The notes under the pieces are model-generated. The model saw only the letters and a list, made by a program, of their open reading frames with translations, searched no databases and was not told the origin of the DNA. From the NCBI GenBank assembly GCA_963740055.1, contig CAVUCL010000002.1, forward strand, positions 1-64,000: a DNA stretch of 64,000 nt, given 5' to 3'. Shown here piece by piece: positions 44,389-52,422 of the stretch (position 1 is the first letter of the stretch; each line of letters opens with the position of its first letter). The position numbers were made by a program, and so were the translations under genes. The stretch comes from WHSW01 sp963740055 (GTDB taxonomy: Bacteria; Actinomycetota; Thermoleophilia; Solirubrobacterales; 70-9).

Positions 44389-45072
44389 ATGAGGAAGATC
44401 AAGCTCACACGCAATGCCCTCGCGCTCACCGCCGCGCTGCTGGCGGTGGCGATGGCGAGCTCCGCGATCGCGGCGGTGACGGTCTACACGAACGACTTCT
44501 CGAGTCGCACCGAGGCGCGCGAGATCATCAACTCGGGCGGCGGCAAGCGCTGCGACCGCAACTACCGCGAGAAGGCGAAGACCTTCCGCGCCGCGGTCAA
44601 GCGCAGCCCGACCACGTGCTCGTACCGGCCCCCGATCCAGGGCGACAACGAGCTGCCCAACCACGACGTCAAGCTCGAGGGCAAGATCCTGAAGAAGACG
44701 ACCAAGGAGCTGCGCGGCGGCGCCTTCCTCGAGCTCAGCATCCGCTCCGGCGGCGGCGGGGTCGGCTACTCGCTGCGGGTGTTCCCGAAGAAGAAGCGGT
44801 TCGAGCTCAGGCGCGGCCCGGGCGGCAGCGGGTTCCCGGTCGACGGACGCAACTCGGCGGTGAACGGGATCAACGACCGCAACACGCTCGAGCTGATCGC
44901 GCGCGGCGCGGAGGTGCGGGCGCTCGTCAACGGCCGCGAGGTGGCGAAGGTGACCGACGAAAACCCGGGCCAGGTCTCCGGGGAGAAGATCCGCTTCGCG
45001 GTCGGCAGCCAGAAGGAAAAGAAGGGCAACGTGGTCGCGACCTTCAAGCGCATCGCGGTCGCGGTCCCGTAG
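44389..45072 (+). CDS. Secreted protein, possible concanavalin/LamG-like domain
   Basis: 227 residues. Signal peptide NALALTAALLAVAMASSAIA. The mature part has VTVYTNDFSSRTEAREIINS at its start and a lectin-like all-beta pattern: HDVKLEGKILKKTTKELRGG, FLELSIRSGGGGVGYSLRVF, RNTLELIARGAEVRALVNGR and VATFKRIAVAVP. This resembles the 3-keto-disaccharide hydrolase/LamG jelly-roll seen in secreted carbohydrate-binding proteins. Two Cys near KRCDRNY and TTCSYRP could pair. ATG 44389; function not established. Confidence 0.7.
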   Translation: MRKIKLTRNALALTAALLAVAMASSAIAAVTVYTNDFSSRTEAREIINSGGGKRCDRNYREKAKTFRAAVKRSPTTCSYRPPIQGDNELPNHDVKLEGKILKKTTKELRGGAFLELSIRSGGGGVGYSLRVFPKKKRFELRRGPGGSGFPVDGRNSAVNGINDRNTLELIARGAEVRALVNGREVAKVTDENPGQVSGEKIRFAVGSQKEKKGNVVATFKRIAVAVP

Positions 45073-45077
45073 GCCGG

Positions 45078-45377
45078 GAGCGGTCGATCGCAACCGAGAC
45101 GCTCGATCGCCCGAAGGCCGGAGGGCCCGGCTCAGGGCTGGGCGGCAACTGGGCGGTGATCGTCCTCAACGACGATCACAACACCTTCGACCACGTCGCC
45201 CGCACTCTCGCCCGGGTGGTACCCGGCGTCTCGCTCGAGCAGGGCCACCGCTTCGCCGACGCGATCCACGGCTCCGGGCGCGCGATCGTCTGGAGCGGCC
45301 CGAAGGAGCCGGCGGAGCTGTACTGGGAGCAGCTCGACGGCGCCGGGCTGACGATGGCGCCGCTCGAGCAGCATTGA
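45078..45377 (+). CDS. clpS: ClpS-like N-end-rule adaptor
   Basis: About 95 residues. WAVIVLNDDHNTFDHVARTL is the ClpS core with the ND(D)HN.F.. loop that recognises N-degrons, followed by HRFADAIHGSGRAIVWSGPK and AELYWEQLDGAGL. ClpS delivers substrates to ClpAP or ClpCP. The open frame has no ATG, GTG or TTG between the preceding gene and the core (45078-45153); GTG 45156 would delete the first strand. The given start is thus arbitrary; a frameshift or non-standard start is likely. No clp protease gene is in the window. Confidence 0.7.
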   Translation, partial: ERSIATETLDRPKAGGPGSGLGGNWAVIVLNDDHNTFDHVARTLARVVPGVSLEQGHRFADAIHGSGRAIVWSGPKEPAELYWEQLDGAGLTMAPLEQH

Positions 45378-45406
45378 GCTGCCCGAGCGGAGTCGTCCGC
45401 CGGCTG

Positions 45407-45754
45407 CTAGCCGGAGTGCGAGGCGCGGGCGACGCCGACGCCGTGGGCACCGCGGCGGCGCGCGATCCGGCGCAGGCCGCCGAAGCGCTCGCGCCCGCGG
45501 AGCTGACGCGCGCGCAGCTCGAGCATCGCCCGGAGCTCGGTCGTGCGCTCGAACGGATCGGCGATCAGCGCGCCGCCGTCGATCGCGACCGCGGCGAGCA
45601 GCCGGTCGTCGATCTCGGCGCCGAGGATGCGGCCCTCGGGCGTCGGGCGGGTGTCGAGGTCGGCGAGCCTGGCGACCGCCTCGCGGTCGGCCGGATCGAG
45701 GTCCATGCGGCGGAACGTGATCTCTGTGGTTCGGGTGTCGGTCATCTGCTTCAC
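45407..45754 (-). CDS. Conserved actinobacterial small protein
   Basis: 115 residues. Fold-like pattern TEITFRRMDLDPADREAVAR, LADLDTRPTPEGRILGAEID and DRLLAAVAIDGGALIADPFE, then FERTTELRAMLELRARQLRG. The N-terminal half looks like the start of an acetyltransferase (RRMD.A....LA.LD....P.G..L.AE.DG...AA...), but no acetyl-CoA loop follows. Such truncated GNAT-like proteins recur in actinobacteria. It is divergent from the LysR gene; role unknown. Confidence 0.55.
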   Translation of the reverse strand: MKQMTDTRTTEITFRRMDLDPADREAVARLADLDTRPTPEGRILGAEIDDRLLAAVAIDGGALIADPFERTTELRAMLELRARQLRGRERFGGLRRIARRRGAHGVGVARASHSG

Positions 45755-45863
45755 CTCTCTCGGTTCGCCTCGTTCGCTTTCGGTAACGGACGGGGTGGTG
45801 GATTCGTGAGGCCATGTTCGCTCGCAGGTGCTATTAGCGCAACACAGATTGCTGCTGGACTTG

Positions 45864-45878
45864 ATAAGGTGACCTTAT
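45864..45878. promoter_or_regulatory. Perfect palindrome over the start of the LysR gene
   Basis: ATAAGGT-G-ACCTTAT: 7-base perfect arms around G. The right arm overlaps the ATG at 45877 and the left arm contains the AAGG ribosome site, so a protein bound here would block initiation. It fits autoregulation by the LysR protein, though LysR sites are normally T-N11-A. Confidence 0.5.
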
Positions 45879-46815
45879 GCTTGATGTGAAGCGGCTGCGG
45901 ATCCTGCGCGAGGTCGCTCGCCAGGGCTCGTTCTCGGCCGCTGCCGACGAGCTCTACCTCTCGCAATCCGCGGTCAGCCAGCAGATCGCGACGCTCGAGC
46001 GCGAGGTCGCGATGCGGCTGCTCGACCGCACCCGCGAGGGCCCGAAGCTGACCGAGGCCGGGCGGGTGCTCGTCTGTCACGCCGAGGCAGCGATCGCCCG
46101 CCTCGACGAGGCCGAGCGTGAGCTCGCCGCGATCGCCGGGCTCGAGGGCGGCGAGCTGCGGATGGCCAGCTTCCCGTCGGCGAGCGCGACCCTGGTCACC
46201 GAGGCGGTGGCGAGCTTCAACGGCCGCCACCCGAACGTCCGCCTCGCGATCACCGACGCCGAGCCGGAGGACTCGCTGCCGCGCCTGCGCGCCGGCGAGC
46301 TCGACCTCGCGCTCGCCGTCGACTACCCGTCAGTGCCGATGGCCGAGGAGCGCGATCTGGAGCTCACGCTCGTGCTCGAGGAGTCGATGTACGTCGCCCT
46401 GCCGAAGGATCACGAGCTCGCCGAGCGCGAGGTCGTGCCGCTGGCTCAGCTCGCCGAGGCGGCGTGGCTCTGCGGCTCGCGCCCGAGCACGTGCGGCGAG
46501 GCCGTGTTCAGGCTCTGTCGCGAGTCGGGGTTCGAGCCGCGGATCGGGTTCGAGACCGACGACTACCACGTCATGCAGGGCTTCATCTCGGCCGGGCTCG
46601 GGGTGACGCTGCTGCCCGACCTCGCGCTCCCGACCCTGCATCCGGGGGTCCTCGTCCGGGCGACCGATCCGCCGACCCCGACGCGGCGCGTCTGGGCGGC
46701 TACCCGCGCCGAGGGAGCCCGCTCGCCGGCGACCGAGGCGATGGTCTCGACCCTGGTCGAGGTCGGCGCCGCATTCGCCGCGCGCAGCCGAGAGCGCCTG
46801 CGACTGGTCGCCTAG
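45877..46815 (+). CDS. LysR-family transcriptional regulator
   Basis: 312 residues. The winged HTH is at 1-60: RLRILREVARQGSFSAAADE, LYLSQSAVSQQIATLEREV and the wing RTREGPKLTEAGRVLV. The effector domain shows the periplasmic-binding-like halves (SFPSASATLVTEAVASFNGR and MQGFISAGLGVTLLPDLAL). It has several acidic residues near the hinge (DAEPEDSLPRLRAGELDLAL). The target is unknown: neighbours are a conserved small gene upstream and, convergently, the ccr operon, whose upstream region it might control. Inducer not known. Confidence 0.85.
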   Translation: MLDVKRLRILREVARQGSFSAAADELYLSQSAVSQQIATLEREVAMRLLDRTREGPKLTEAGRVLVCHAEAAIARLDEAERELAAIAGLEGGELRMASFPSASATLVTEAVASFNGRHPNVRLAITDAEPEDSLPRLRAGELDLALAVDYPSVPMAEERDLELTLVLEESMYVALPKDHELAEREVVPLAQLAEAAWLCGSRPSTCGEAVFRLCRESGFEPRIGFETDDYHVMQGFISAGLGVTLLPDLALPTLHPGVLVRATDPPTPTRRVWAATRAEGARSPATEAMVSTLVEVGAAFAARSRERLRLVA

Positions 46816-46825
46816 CGCGGCCGCG

Positions 46826-47143
46826 CTAGGAGCGGCCGTTGGAGGCCTGGACCGCGGCGTCGGCGACCTGCGCGTGCCAGTGTGCCTCGATCGGCTTGTG
46901 GTAGTAGGGGAGCGCGGCCTGGCGCAGCGCCGAGAGCTCGTCCGAGAACCACCAGCGCTCGTGGTCGGCGCGGTCCTCCCACATCGTCACCTGGCGCAGG
47001 TGCAGGGTGTCGTCCTCGTTTCGGCTCAAAAACGCGCCCTTGGCGCCGAACGCGAGTGCGCGGTCGAGCGCCGGGCTCCAGACCTCGATGAAGCGGTCGC
47101 GCCGAAACGGGGTCACGTGCCACTCGATGTAGTGGACCTCCAT
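46826..47143 (-). CDS. Dimeric alpha/beta-barrel (ABM-like) small protein
   Basis: 105 residues. VHYIEWHVTPFRRDRFIEVW and SRNEDDTLHLRQVTMWEDR match the ferredoxin-like fold of antibiotic-biosynthesis monooxygenase/NIPSNAP-type proteins, with a Trp/His-rich segment DHERWWFSDELSA. ATG 47143. It starts 14 bases downstream of the ccr stop and is therefore probably the second gene of that operon. Role unknown. Confidence 0.65.
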   Translation of the reverse strand: MEVHYIEWHVTPFRRDRFIEVWSPALDRALAFGAKGAFLSRNEDDTLHLRQVTMWEDRADHERWWFSDELSALRQAALPYYHKPIEAHWHAQVADAAVQASNGRS

Positions 47144-47157
47144 CGCAGCGAAGCCTA

Positions 47158-48426
47158 TTACGCGCCGACCTCGGCCCAGATCGCGCCCTCGCCCTCCTCG
47201 TGGCGACCGTCGGTGTCGGACTCGGCACCGACCCGGATCGCGATCTTGCCGGCGTGCTTGTTCTCGTGCATGAGCTGATGGGCGCCGGGGACGCCGTCGA
47301 AGTCCATCGACTGCCAGAGCACCGGCCGGACCTTGCCCTCGGCCATGAGCTGGTTCGCGCGCATGCACTCATAGGCGTTGGCGAAGTGCGAGCCGAGGAT
47401 CTCCTTCTGCTTCATCCACAGGTAGCGGACGTCGAAGTCGAGCGTGTACCCCGAGGTCGCGCCGCAGATCACGACCTTGCCGAACGGCTTCACCGTGAAC
47501 ACCGAGGTCGGGAAGGTCGCCTGGCCGACGTGCTCGAAGACGATGTCGGGCGCGTCGCCGAGGATCGACTTGACCCGCTTCGCGAACTCTCGCGAGGCCT
47601 TGAAGCGCTCCTTGTCGGCGGCCGGGTCGACCGCCGGATGGTTGGCGTCGGAGCGCATCATCGCGCCGAACTCGTTGCGATTGACGTAGTCGACCGCGCC
47701 CAGCTTGCGCACCAGCTCCCCCTTCTCGTCGGAGGAGACGACGCCGACCGCGTTCGCGCCGGCGGCGGCGCAGATCTGGGTCGCGAACACGCCGAGCCCG
47801 CCGGCGGCGCCCCAGATCAGCACGTTGTGGCCCGCCTGCAGCCTGCAGCGATCGATCAGCATCCGGTAGGCGGTGAAGTAGGTGAGTCCGTACGAGGACG
47901 ACTCGACCCAGGAGAGGTTGCGCGGCTTCGGCAGCAGCTGCTGGGCCTGGACCTTGGTGAACTGGGCGAACGAGCCCCAGGTCGTCTCGTAGCCCCAGAT
48001 CTCCTGGCTCGGAGCGGCCATCGGGTCCAGCCCGTGGACCTCGACGTCCTCGTAGGAGGCCTGGTTGCAGTGGACGACGACCTCGTCGCCGGGCTTCCAC
48101 TTGGTCACGCCCTCGCCGACCTTCCAGACGATCCCGGAGGCGTCGGAGCCGCCGATGTGGTGCCCGAACTCGGGGTGGTCGCCGTAGCCGAACACGGACA
48201 CCGGCTTGCCGAGCGAGGCCCAGACGTTGTTGAAGTTGACCCCCGCGGCCATCACCCGGACGATGACCTCGAAAGCGCCCGGCTCGGGCACCTCGATCTG
48301 CTCGAGCTGGAACGCGTCCTTGGGCTCGCCCTCGCGCTCCTGGCGGATCACCCACGCCGCCATCGTCTCGGGCAGGGTGCCCGGCTCCACGTCGAGCTTC
48401 GACACCTCGGTCACGTCAACTGCCAC
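47158..48426 (-). CDS. ccr: Crotonyl-CoA carboxylase/reductase
   Basis: 422 residues of the MDR superfamily. AAGVNFNNVWASLGKPVSVF and HHIGGSDASGIVWKVGEGV match crotonyl-CoA carboxylase/reductase; NADPH loop LIWGAAGGLGVFATQICAAA; SYGLTYFTAYRMLIDRCRLQ; and a CCR-specific insertion around HPAVDPAADKERFKASREFA. It makes ethylmalonyl-CoA from crotonyl-CoA, CO2 and NADPH, and is the signature enzyme of the pathway. GTG 48426 with GAGGAGA upstream gives the family's usual start (MAVDVTEVSK). Followed by the ABM-like gene. Confidence 0.9.
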   Translation of the reverse strand: MAVDVTEVSKLDVEPGTLPETMAAWVIRQEREGEPKDAFQLEQIEVPEPGAFEVIVRVMAAGVNFNNVWASLGKPVSVFGYGDHPEFGHHIGGSDASGIVWKVGEGVTKWKPGDEVVVHCNQASYEDVEVHGLDPMAAPSQEIWGYETTWGSFAQFTKVQAQQLLPKPRNLSWVESSSYGLTYFTAYRMLIDRCRLQAGHNVLIWGAAGGLGVFATQICAAAGANAVGVVSSDEKGELVRKLGAVDYVNRNEFGAMMRSDANHPAVDPAADKERFKASREFAKRVKSILGDAPDIVFEHVGQATFPTSVFTVKPFGKVVICGATSGYTLDFDVRYLWMKQKEILGSHFANAYECMRANQLMAEGKVRPVLWQSMDFDGVPGAHQLMHENKHAGKIAIRVGAESDTDGRHEEGEGAIWAEVGA

Positions 48427-48515
48427 GGTTCTCCTCTGGTCGCGGTCGGCGGAAAAGCGGCCGAATCGTAGCGTCAGCTTCGCGTCCGGGCCCCCGACTA
48501 CCTTCGTGAGTCCAG

Positions 48516-49817
48516 ATGGAAGCCTCCGAGCGCCCACAACTCCCCCTCGACGAGATCGCCGACGGCACCGTCCGCGCGCTCGCCGACCGGCTCGTGATCG
48601 AGTCGTTGACGGTCGACGACGAGCGCGCCGCGAGGCTGGTGCGCGAGCGCGCGGAGGCCGGCCACGTTCCGGCGCAGACGGTTCGCGACGCGATCGAGAT
48701 CGGTGCCCGGGTGCTCGAGCGCGAGGGCACCGCGGCCGAGGTCGACTACGTGCGGGCCGAGTTCGAGCGCCACGCGTCCGAGCTTCGCGAACGACTCGGC
48801 AAGGCGCTCGAGGCCGGCGACGAGATGCTCGCCGAGCGGATCACGCTGACCTTCGACGGCAGCCGTGACGGCTCGGTGCAGAAGGAGATCGACACGCTGG
48901 TCAAGCAGGCGCTGATCGACCAGCGGGACGCGCTGTTGAAGCTGTTCTCCGCGCAGGAGGGGTCGAACCCGCTGTTCGACTTCAAGGACGCGATGGTCAA
49001 GGTCTACCGCGAGCTCGGCAACCGCCAGCAGGCCGAGGGCGAGGAGAACCGCAAGGTGATCGGCGAGCTGCGCCGCGAGCTGCTCGAGCTCAAGGAGCGC
49101 AGCGACGCCGACGACCGGGTCGCGGAGGAGGCCGAGCGCGGGACGGCGAAGGGCCGCAGCTTCGAGGAGCTCGTGCACGCTGCGCTCGAGGAGATCGCCG
49201 CCGGGCACGGCGACGCCGCCCATCACGTCGGCGACGAGTCCTCGGAGTCGGGGGGCAAGAAGGGCGACACGGTGGTCGAGATCGGCGGCGCCACCGGCAC
49301 CGCGGTCGCCACCGTCGTGTTCGAGGCCAAGAACAAGAAGCTGAGCCGCAACGACGCCTGGACCGAGCTCAACGGCTGTATGGGTGAGCGCGACGCCGTC
49401 TACGCGGTGCTCGTCGTCGCCGGCGACGACAAGGTCCCGTCAGGTCTCGAGGAGCTGACCGAGTACCAGGGCAACAAGATCATCGCCGTGCTCGACCGCG
49501 AGGACCCCGACCCGCTCGCGCTGCGGCTCGTCTATCGCTACGTGCGCGCCCGCGTGCTGGCGACGACCGAGTCCGGGCTCGACGTCGACGCGGCGGGCGT
49601 CCGCGACGCCGCCGAGGAGGCGGCGGCGCGCCTGAAGCGCGCCAACCGGGTGCGCAAGTCGCTGACCAACGTCACCAACAGCGCCGACGCCGCGCGCGCG
49701 GAGTTCGACGAGATGGTCGGCGACGTCGAGCGGTGCCTGGCGCGGATCGAGTCGCTGGTCGCCGCCGCGGCGCTGGCGGAGTCGGCGCCCGAGAGCCCCG
49801 AGCAGCTCGGGATCTAG
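48516..49817 (+). CDS. Coiled-coil protein with PD-(D/E)XK nuclease-like domain
   Basis: 433 residues. A long helical/coiled-coil N-terminal part (VRALADRLVIESLTVDDERA, ERHASELRERLGKALEAGDE, KVIGELRRELLELKERSDAD) leads to a region with GRSFEELVHAALEEIAAGHG, KKGDTVVEIGG and ATVVFEAKNKKLSRN. The E...GD...xEAK spacing is that of restriction-endonuclease-like folds, as in RmuC and DUF2130 proteins. A second helical segment with MVGDVERCLARIESL ends the protein. It would act on DNA, with no target known. ATG 48516; single gene, divergent from ccr. Neither RmuC nor a restriction subunit can be asserted. Confidence 0.65.
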   Translation: MEASERPQLPLDEIADGTVRALADRLVIESLTVDDERAARLVRERAEAGHVPAQTVRDAIEIGARVLEREGTAAEVDYVRAEFERHASELRERLGKALEAGDEMLAERITLTFDGSRDGSVQKEIDTLVKQALIDQRDALLKLFSAQEGSNPLFDFKDAMVKVYRELGNRQQAEGEENRKVIGELRRELLELKERSDADDRVAEEAERGTAKGRSFEELVHAALEEIAAGHGDAAHHVGDESSESGGKKGDTVVEIGGATGTAVATVVFEAKNKKLSRNDAWTELNGCMGERDAVYAVLVVAGDDKVPSGLEELTEYQGNKIIAVLDREDPDPLALRLVYRYVRARVLATTESGLDVDAAGVRDAAEEAAARLKRANRVRKSLTNVTNSADAARAEFDEMVGDVERCLARIESLVAAAALAESAPESPEQLGI

Positions 49818-49821
49818 AGAT

Positions 49822-50241
49822 CTAGGGCAGCAGGAGCTCGTTCTGAGCGCTCTCGCGCTCGGGGCCGACCTCGAGCTTGCCGTCGCGCGGGCCCGCGTCC
49901 TCGCCGGCCGAGACCACGTACTTACCCTCCTCGAGGGTCGTCTTCAGGCTCCCGGTCGCCCCGGGCGCGATCTCGGCGCTCTCGGCGTCGGTCGGCCCTT
50001 CGAGCACGAGCGCGGCCGGTTCGGAGGACTGGTTCGAGATCGTCATCGCGGCGAGTCCCGCGCCGACGTCGCTCGCCTTGCTCGGACTGACCTTGACCGC
50101 CTCGTCGTTGATCAGCGCGGTGAGCTCGATTGTCGACGGCGGGCGGGGCTGGTTCTCGAAGTCGTCCTCGCCGCAGGCCGCGATCGCGACCGCGACCGCG
50201 ATCGCCGCGACCGCCCCGATCAGCCTGCTCCTCGCGCCCAT
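49822..50241 (-). CDS. Putative lipoprotein
   Basis: About 139 residues from ATG 50241 (a GTG at 50253 is also in frame). Lipobox VAIAACGEDD with Cys near residue 23, then TIELTALINDEAVKVSPSKA and ISNQSSEPAALVLEGPTDAE, and GATGSLKTTLEEGKYVVSAG. This is a small beta-sandwich pattern like cupredoxin- or CARDB-like periplasmic proteins but with no metal ligands. It sits 4 bases from the end of the opposing gene. Role unknown. Confidence 0.72.
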   Translation of the reverse strand: MGARSRLIGAVAAIAVAVAIAACGEDDFENQPRPPSTIELTALINDEAVKVSPSKASDVGAGLAAMTISNQSSEPAALVLEGPTDAESAEIAPGATGSLKTTLEEGKYVVSAGEDAGPRDGKLEVGPERESAQNELLLP

Positions 50242-50293
50242 GCTGGAAGCCACCCTAATACAGCCGAGCGCGCCCCGGCGCCGGTCGCCGCTC

Positions 50294-51239
50294 CTAGAAC
50301 GGCAGCTCGACGACGGTCGCCTCGGTCGCCTCGCCGACGGCGACCGTGGCCCCCGGCTCGCCCTCGCGGCGCACGATCGCGAGCGCGATCGGGCCGAGGG
50401 CGGGGGAGACGACCGCGGTCCCGACCGAGCCGAGCTCGCGCTCGCCGAGCCGGATCGGATCGCCGTCGCGAACCGGCTCGCCCAGCCGCAGCCCCCGCAG
50501 GCGGCGGTTCGGCTTGCCCCTGTAGTGCAGGCGGGCGACGGTCTCCTGACCGATGTAACAGCCCTTGCTGAAGCTGACCGCGCGCTCGTTGATGCCCGCC
50601 TCCTGGGGGATCGTCGCGCCCGTCATCTCGCGCCCGAAGCGTGGGCGCCCGCTCTCGACCCGCACGATCTCGGCCGCCTCCTCGCTCACCGGCTCCGCCC
50701 CCGCAGCGGCGAGCGCGGCGAGCAGGTCGTCGACGGCCGCGGGGCGCGACCAGCAGGTCGACGCCGAGGTCGGTGGCGACCGCGCGGACGGTGTGGGGCC
50801 CGACCTCGGCCTCGCGATGGGCGTGCTCGGGGCCGAGCGGGCCGCCGAGCGCGAGCTCGATCGCCGCCGGGCCGACCACCGAGACGATCGCGCGCTCGTC
50901 GCTGATCTCCTCCAGCGTCACCTCGCGCCCGATCTTGTACATGCCGAGGTGGCGCAGGATCGCGTCGCCGGCGATCTCCTCGGTATCGATCTCGAAGCCG
51001 TCGGCGGTGCGCAGGACGCGCATGTCGCCCTGCATGTGGCCCTTGCGGTCGAGCAGCGCCGAGTAGCAGCCGCCCCCGGGCTCGAGCGCCTCGACGTCGT
51101 TGGTGAGCTGGCCCTGCAGGTACTCGGCCGCCTCGTCGCCGCCGACGACGAGCGAGCGGCGGCCGCCGCGCGCGAGCGCTCCGGCCGCTTCGCGCAGGGC
51201 GCGGTACTGACCGTCGAGCTCGATCGCGACGCCGCTCAT
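50294..51239 (-). CDS. ygfZ: Folate-binding YgfZ-like protein (one frameshift)
   Basis: About 315 residues of the GcvT-like superfamily. The N-terminal part (LVVGGDEAAEYLQGQLTNDV, LLDRKGHMQGDMRVLRTADG) is followed, across an indel near 50740, by RFGREMTGATIPQEAGINER and the signature SFSKGCYIGQETVARLHYRG with the K-G-C-Y-x-G-Q-E Cys of YgfZ/IBA57. That protein helps maintain certain iron-sulfur enzymes in a folate-dependent way. ATG 51239. It is divergent from the metal cassette. Confidence 0.85.
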
Positions 51240-51273
51240 CGAGTCGATTCTGACAGCGGTTGTCGCGGCGTTC

Positions 51274-51289
51274 TTTTGATCTGTCAAAA
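51274..51289. promoter_or_regulatory. Inverted repeat upstream of the multicopper oxidase operon
   Basis: TTTTGA-TCTG-TCAAAA is a perfect palindrome with a 4-base centre in an AT-rich patch of an otherwise GC-rich region. It ends 8 bases before GTG 51298 and overlaps the AAATAT-type -10 sequence, so a regulator bound here would switch the operon off. The DtxR-family protein in the same operon is the natural candidate, though the sequence does not match the classic DtxR or MntR boxes. Confidence 0.5.
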
Positions 51290-51297
51290 TATTCGTT

Positions 51298-52422
51298 GTG
51301 GCGCAACGAAATTCCAACGACGAGCTGCCGGCACCGGCCTCGCGCGGGGCGATCAGCCGGCGCAAGCTGCTCGCCGGGGGACTGCTCGCGGCCCCGACCC
51401 TCGCGCTCCTGCACGAGACCGTCCCCCACCAGGGCATTCACGACGCGCTCGGGGGTCAACAGGGCGCCTCGGCCCTCGCCAGCTCCGAGCACTCCGGCGC
51501 TCACGCCGGGGTGCCCGGCCACACCGGCGGCGGGGTCACCGGCCCGACGTTTCGCGAGGGTGAGACCGTCGACCACGGCGCCAACGGCTTCAACCCGACC
51601 GAGATCCTGCGCGACTTCGACTACGGCAAGACCCGCCGGCTGGCGAGCGGGCGCGTGCTTCGCGAGTGGGTGGTGGTCGCCGCCGACAAGGAGATCGAGG
51701 TCGCGCCCGGAGTCAGCTTCCCGGCCTGGACCTACAACGGCCGCGTCCCCGGCCCGACGCTTCGCTGTCAGGAGGGCGAGCGGCTGCGGATTCGGTTCGC
51801 CAACGGCTCCGAGCACCCGCACACGATCCACTTCCACGGCATCCATCCGGCGGCGATGGACGGGATCCCCGGCAGCGGCGACGGGATCATCGAGCCGGGG
51901 AAGTCGACCGTCTACGAGTTCGACGCGGAGCCGTTCGGCCTCCACCTCTACCACTGCCACGTCGCGCCGCTCGCCGAGCACATCGCGCGCGGGATGTACG
52001 GCACCTTCATCGTCGACCCGAAGCAGGGCCGGCCCGAGGCCGACGAGATGGTGATGGTGCAGCACGGCTACAACACGACCTTCGACGCCGAGGGCAACCA
52101 GCTCTACGCCGTCAACGGGATCCCGTTCCACTACATGCACGAGCCGATCCGGGTGCGCCGCGACGAGCTCGTCCGCATCTACCTGGTCAACGCGCTCGAG
52201 TACGACCCGATCAACTCGTTCCACATCCACGCCAACTTCTTCGAGTACTACCCGACCGGCACCCGGCTCGAGCCGACCGAGTTCACCGACACCGTGATCC
52301 AGGGACAGGCCCAGCGCGGGATCTGCGAGCTGCGGTTCCCGCACCAGGGGGAGTTCATGTTCCACGCCCACAAGACCGAGTTCGCCGAGCTCGGCTGGAT
52401 GGGCTTCTTCGAGGTCGAGTGA
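51298..52422 (+). CDS. Two-domain multicopper oxidase (Tat-exported)
   Basis: 374 residues. SRRKLLAGGLLAAPT is a Tat-like signal (RR-x-LL). Copper ligands: HTIHFHGIHP, HLYHCHVAPLAEHIARGMYG (T1 Cys-His-Met plus T3 His in domain 1), NSFHIHANFF and FMFHAHKTEFAELGWMG (domain 2, His only). Thus the type 1 copper is kept only in domain 1, as in type B two-domain oxidases, and the C..H..M spacing is like NirK. It may oxidise Fe(II), Mn(II) or phenols, or handle Cu. GTG 51298, the first gene of the operon with the ZIP transporter and the DtxR regulator; the stop overlaps the ZIP ATG by one base. Confidence 0.85.
   Translation: MAQRNSNDELPAPASRGAISRRKLLAGGLLAAPTLALLHETVPHQGIHDALGGQQGASALASSEHSGAHAGVPGHTGGGVTGPTFREGETVDHGANGFNPTEILRDFDYGKTRRLASGRVLREWVVVAADKEIEVAPGVSFPAWTYNGRVPGPTLRCQEGERLRIRFANGSEHPHTIHFHGIHPAAMDGIPGSGDGIIEPGKSTVYEFDAEPFGLHLYHCHVAPLAEHIARGMYGTFIVDPKQGRPEADEMVMVQHGYNTTFDAEGNQLYAVNGIPFHYMHEPIRVRRDELVRIYLVNALEYDPINSFHIHANFFEYYPTGTRLEPTEFTDTVIQGQAQRGICELRFPHQGEFMFHAHKTEFAELGWMGFFEVE

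Noticed and set aside
49811..49828. GATCTAGAGATC at the convergent gene ends as a terminator
   Set aside because: The palindrome is short, AT-rich for this DNA, and has no U-tract; it just contains the two stop codons.
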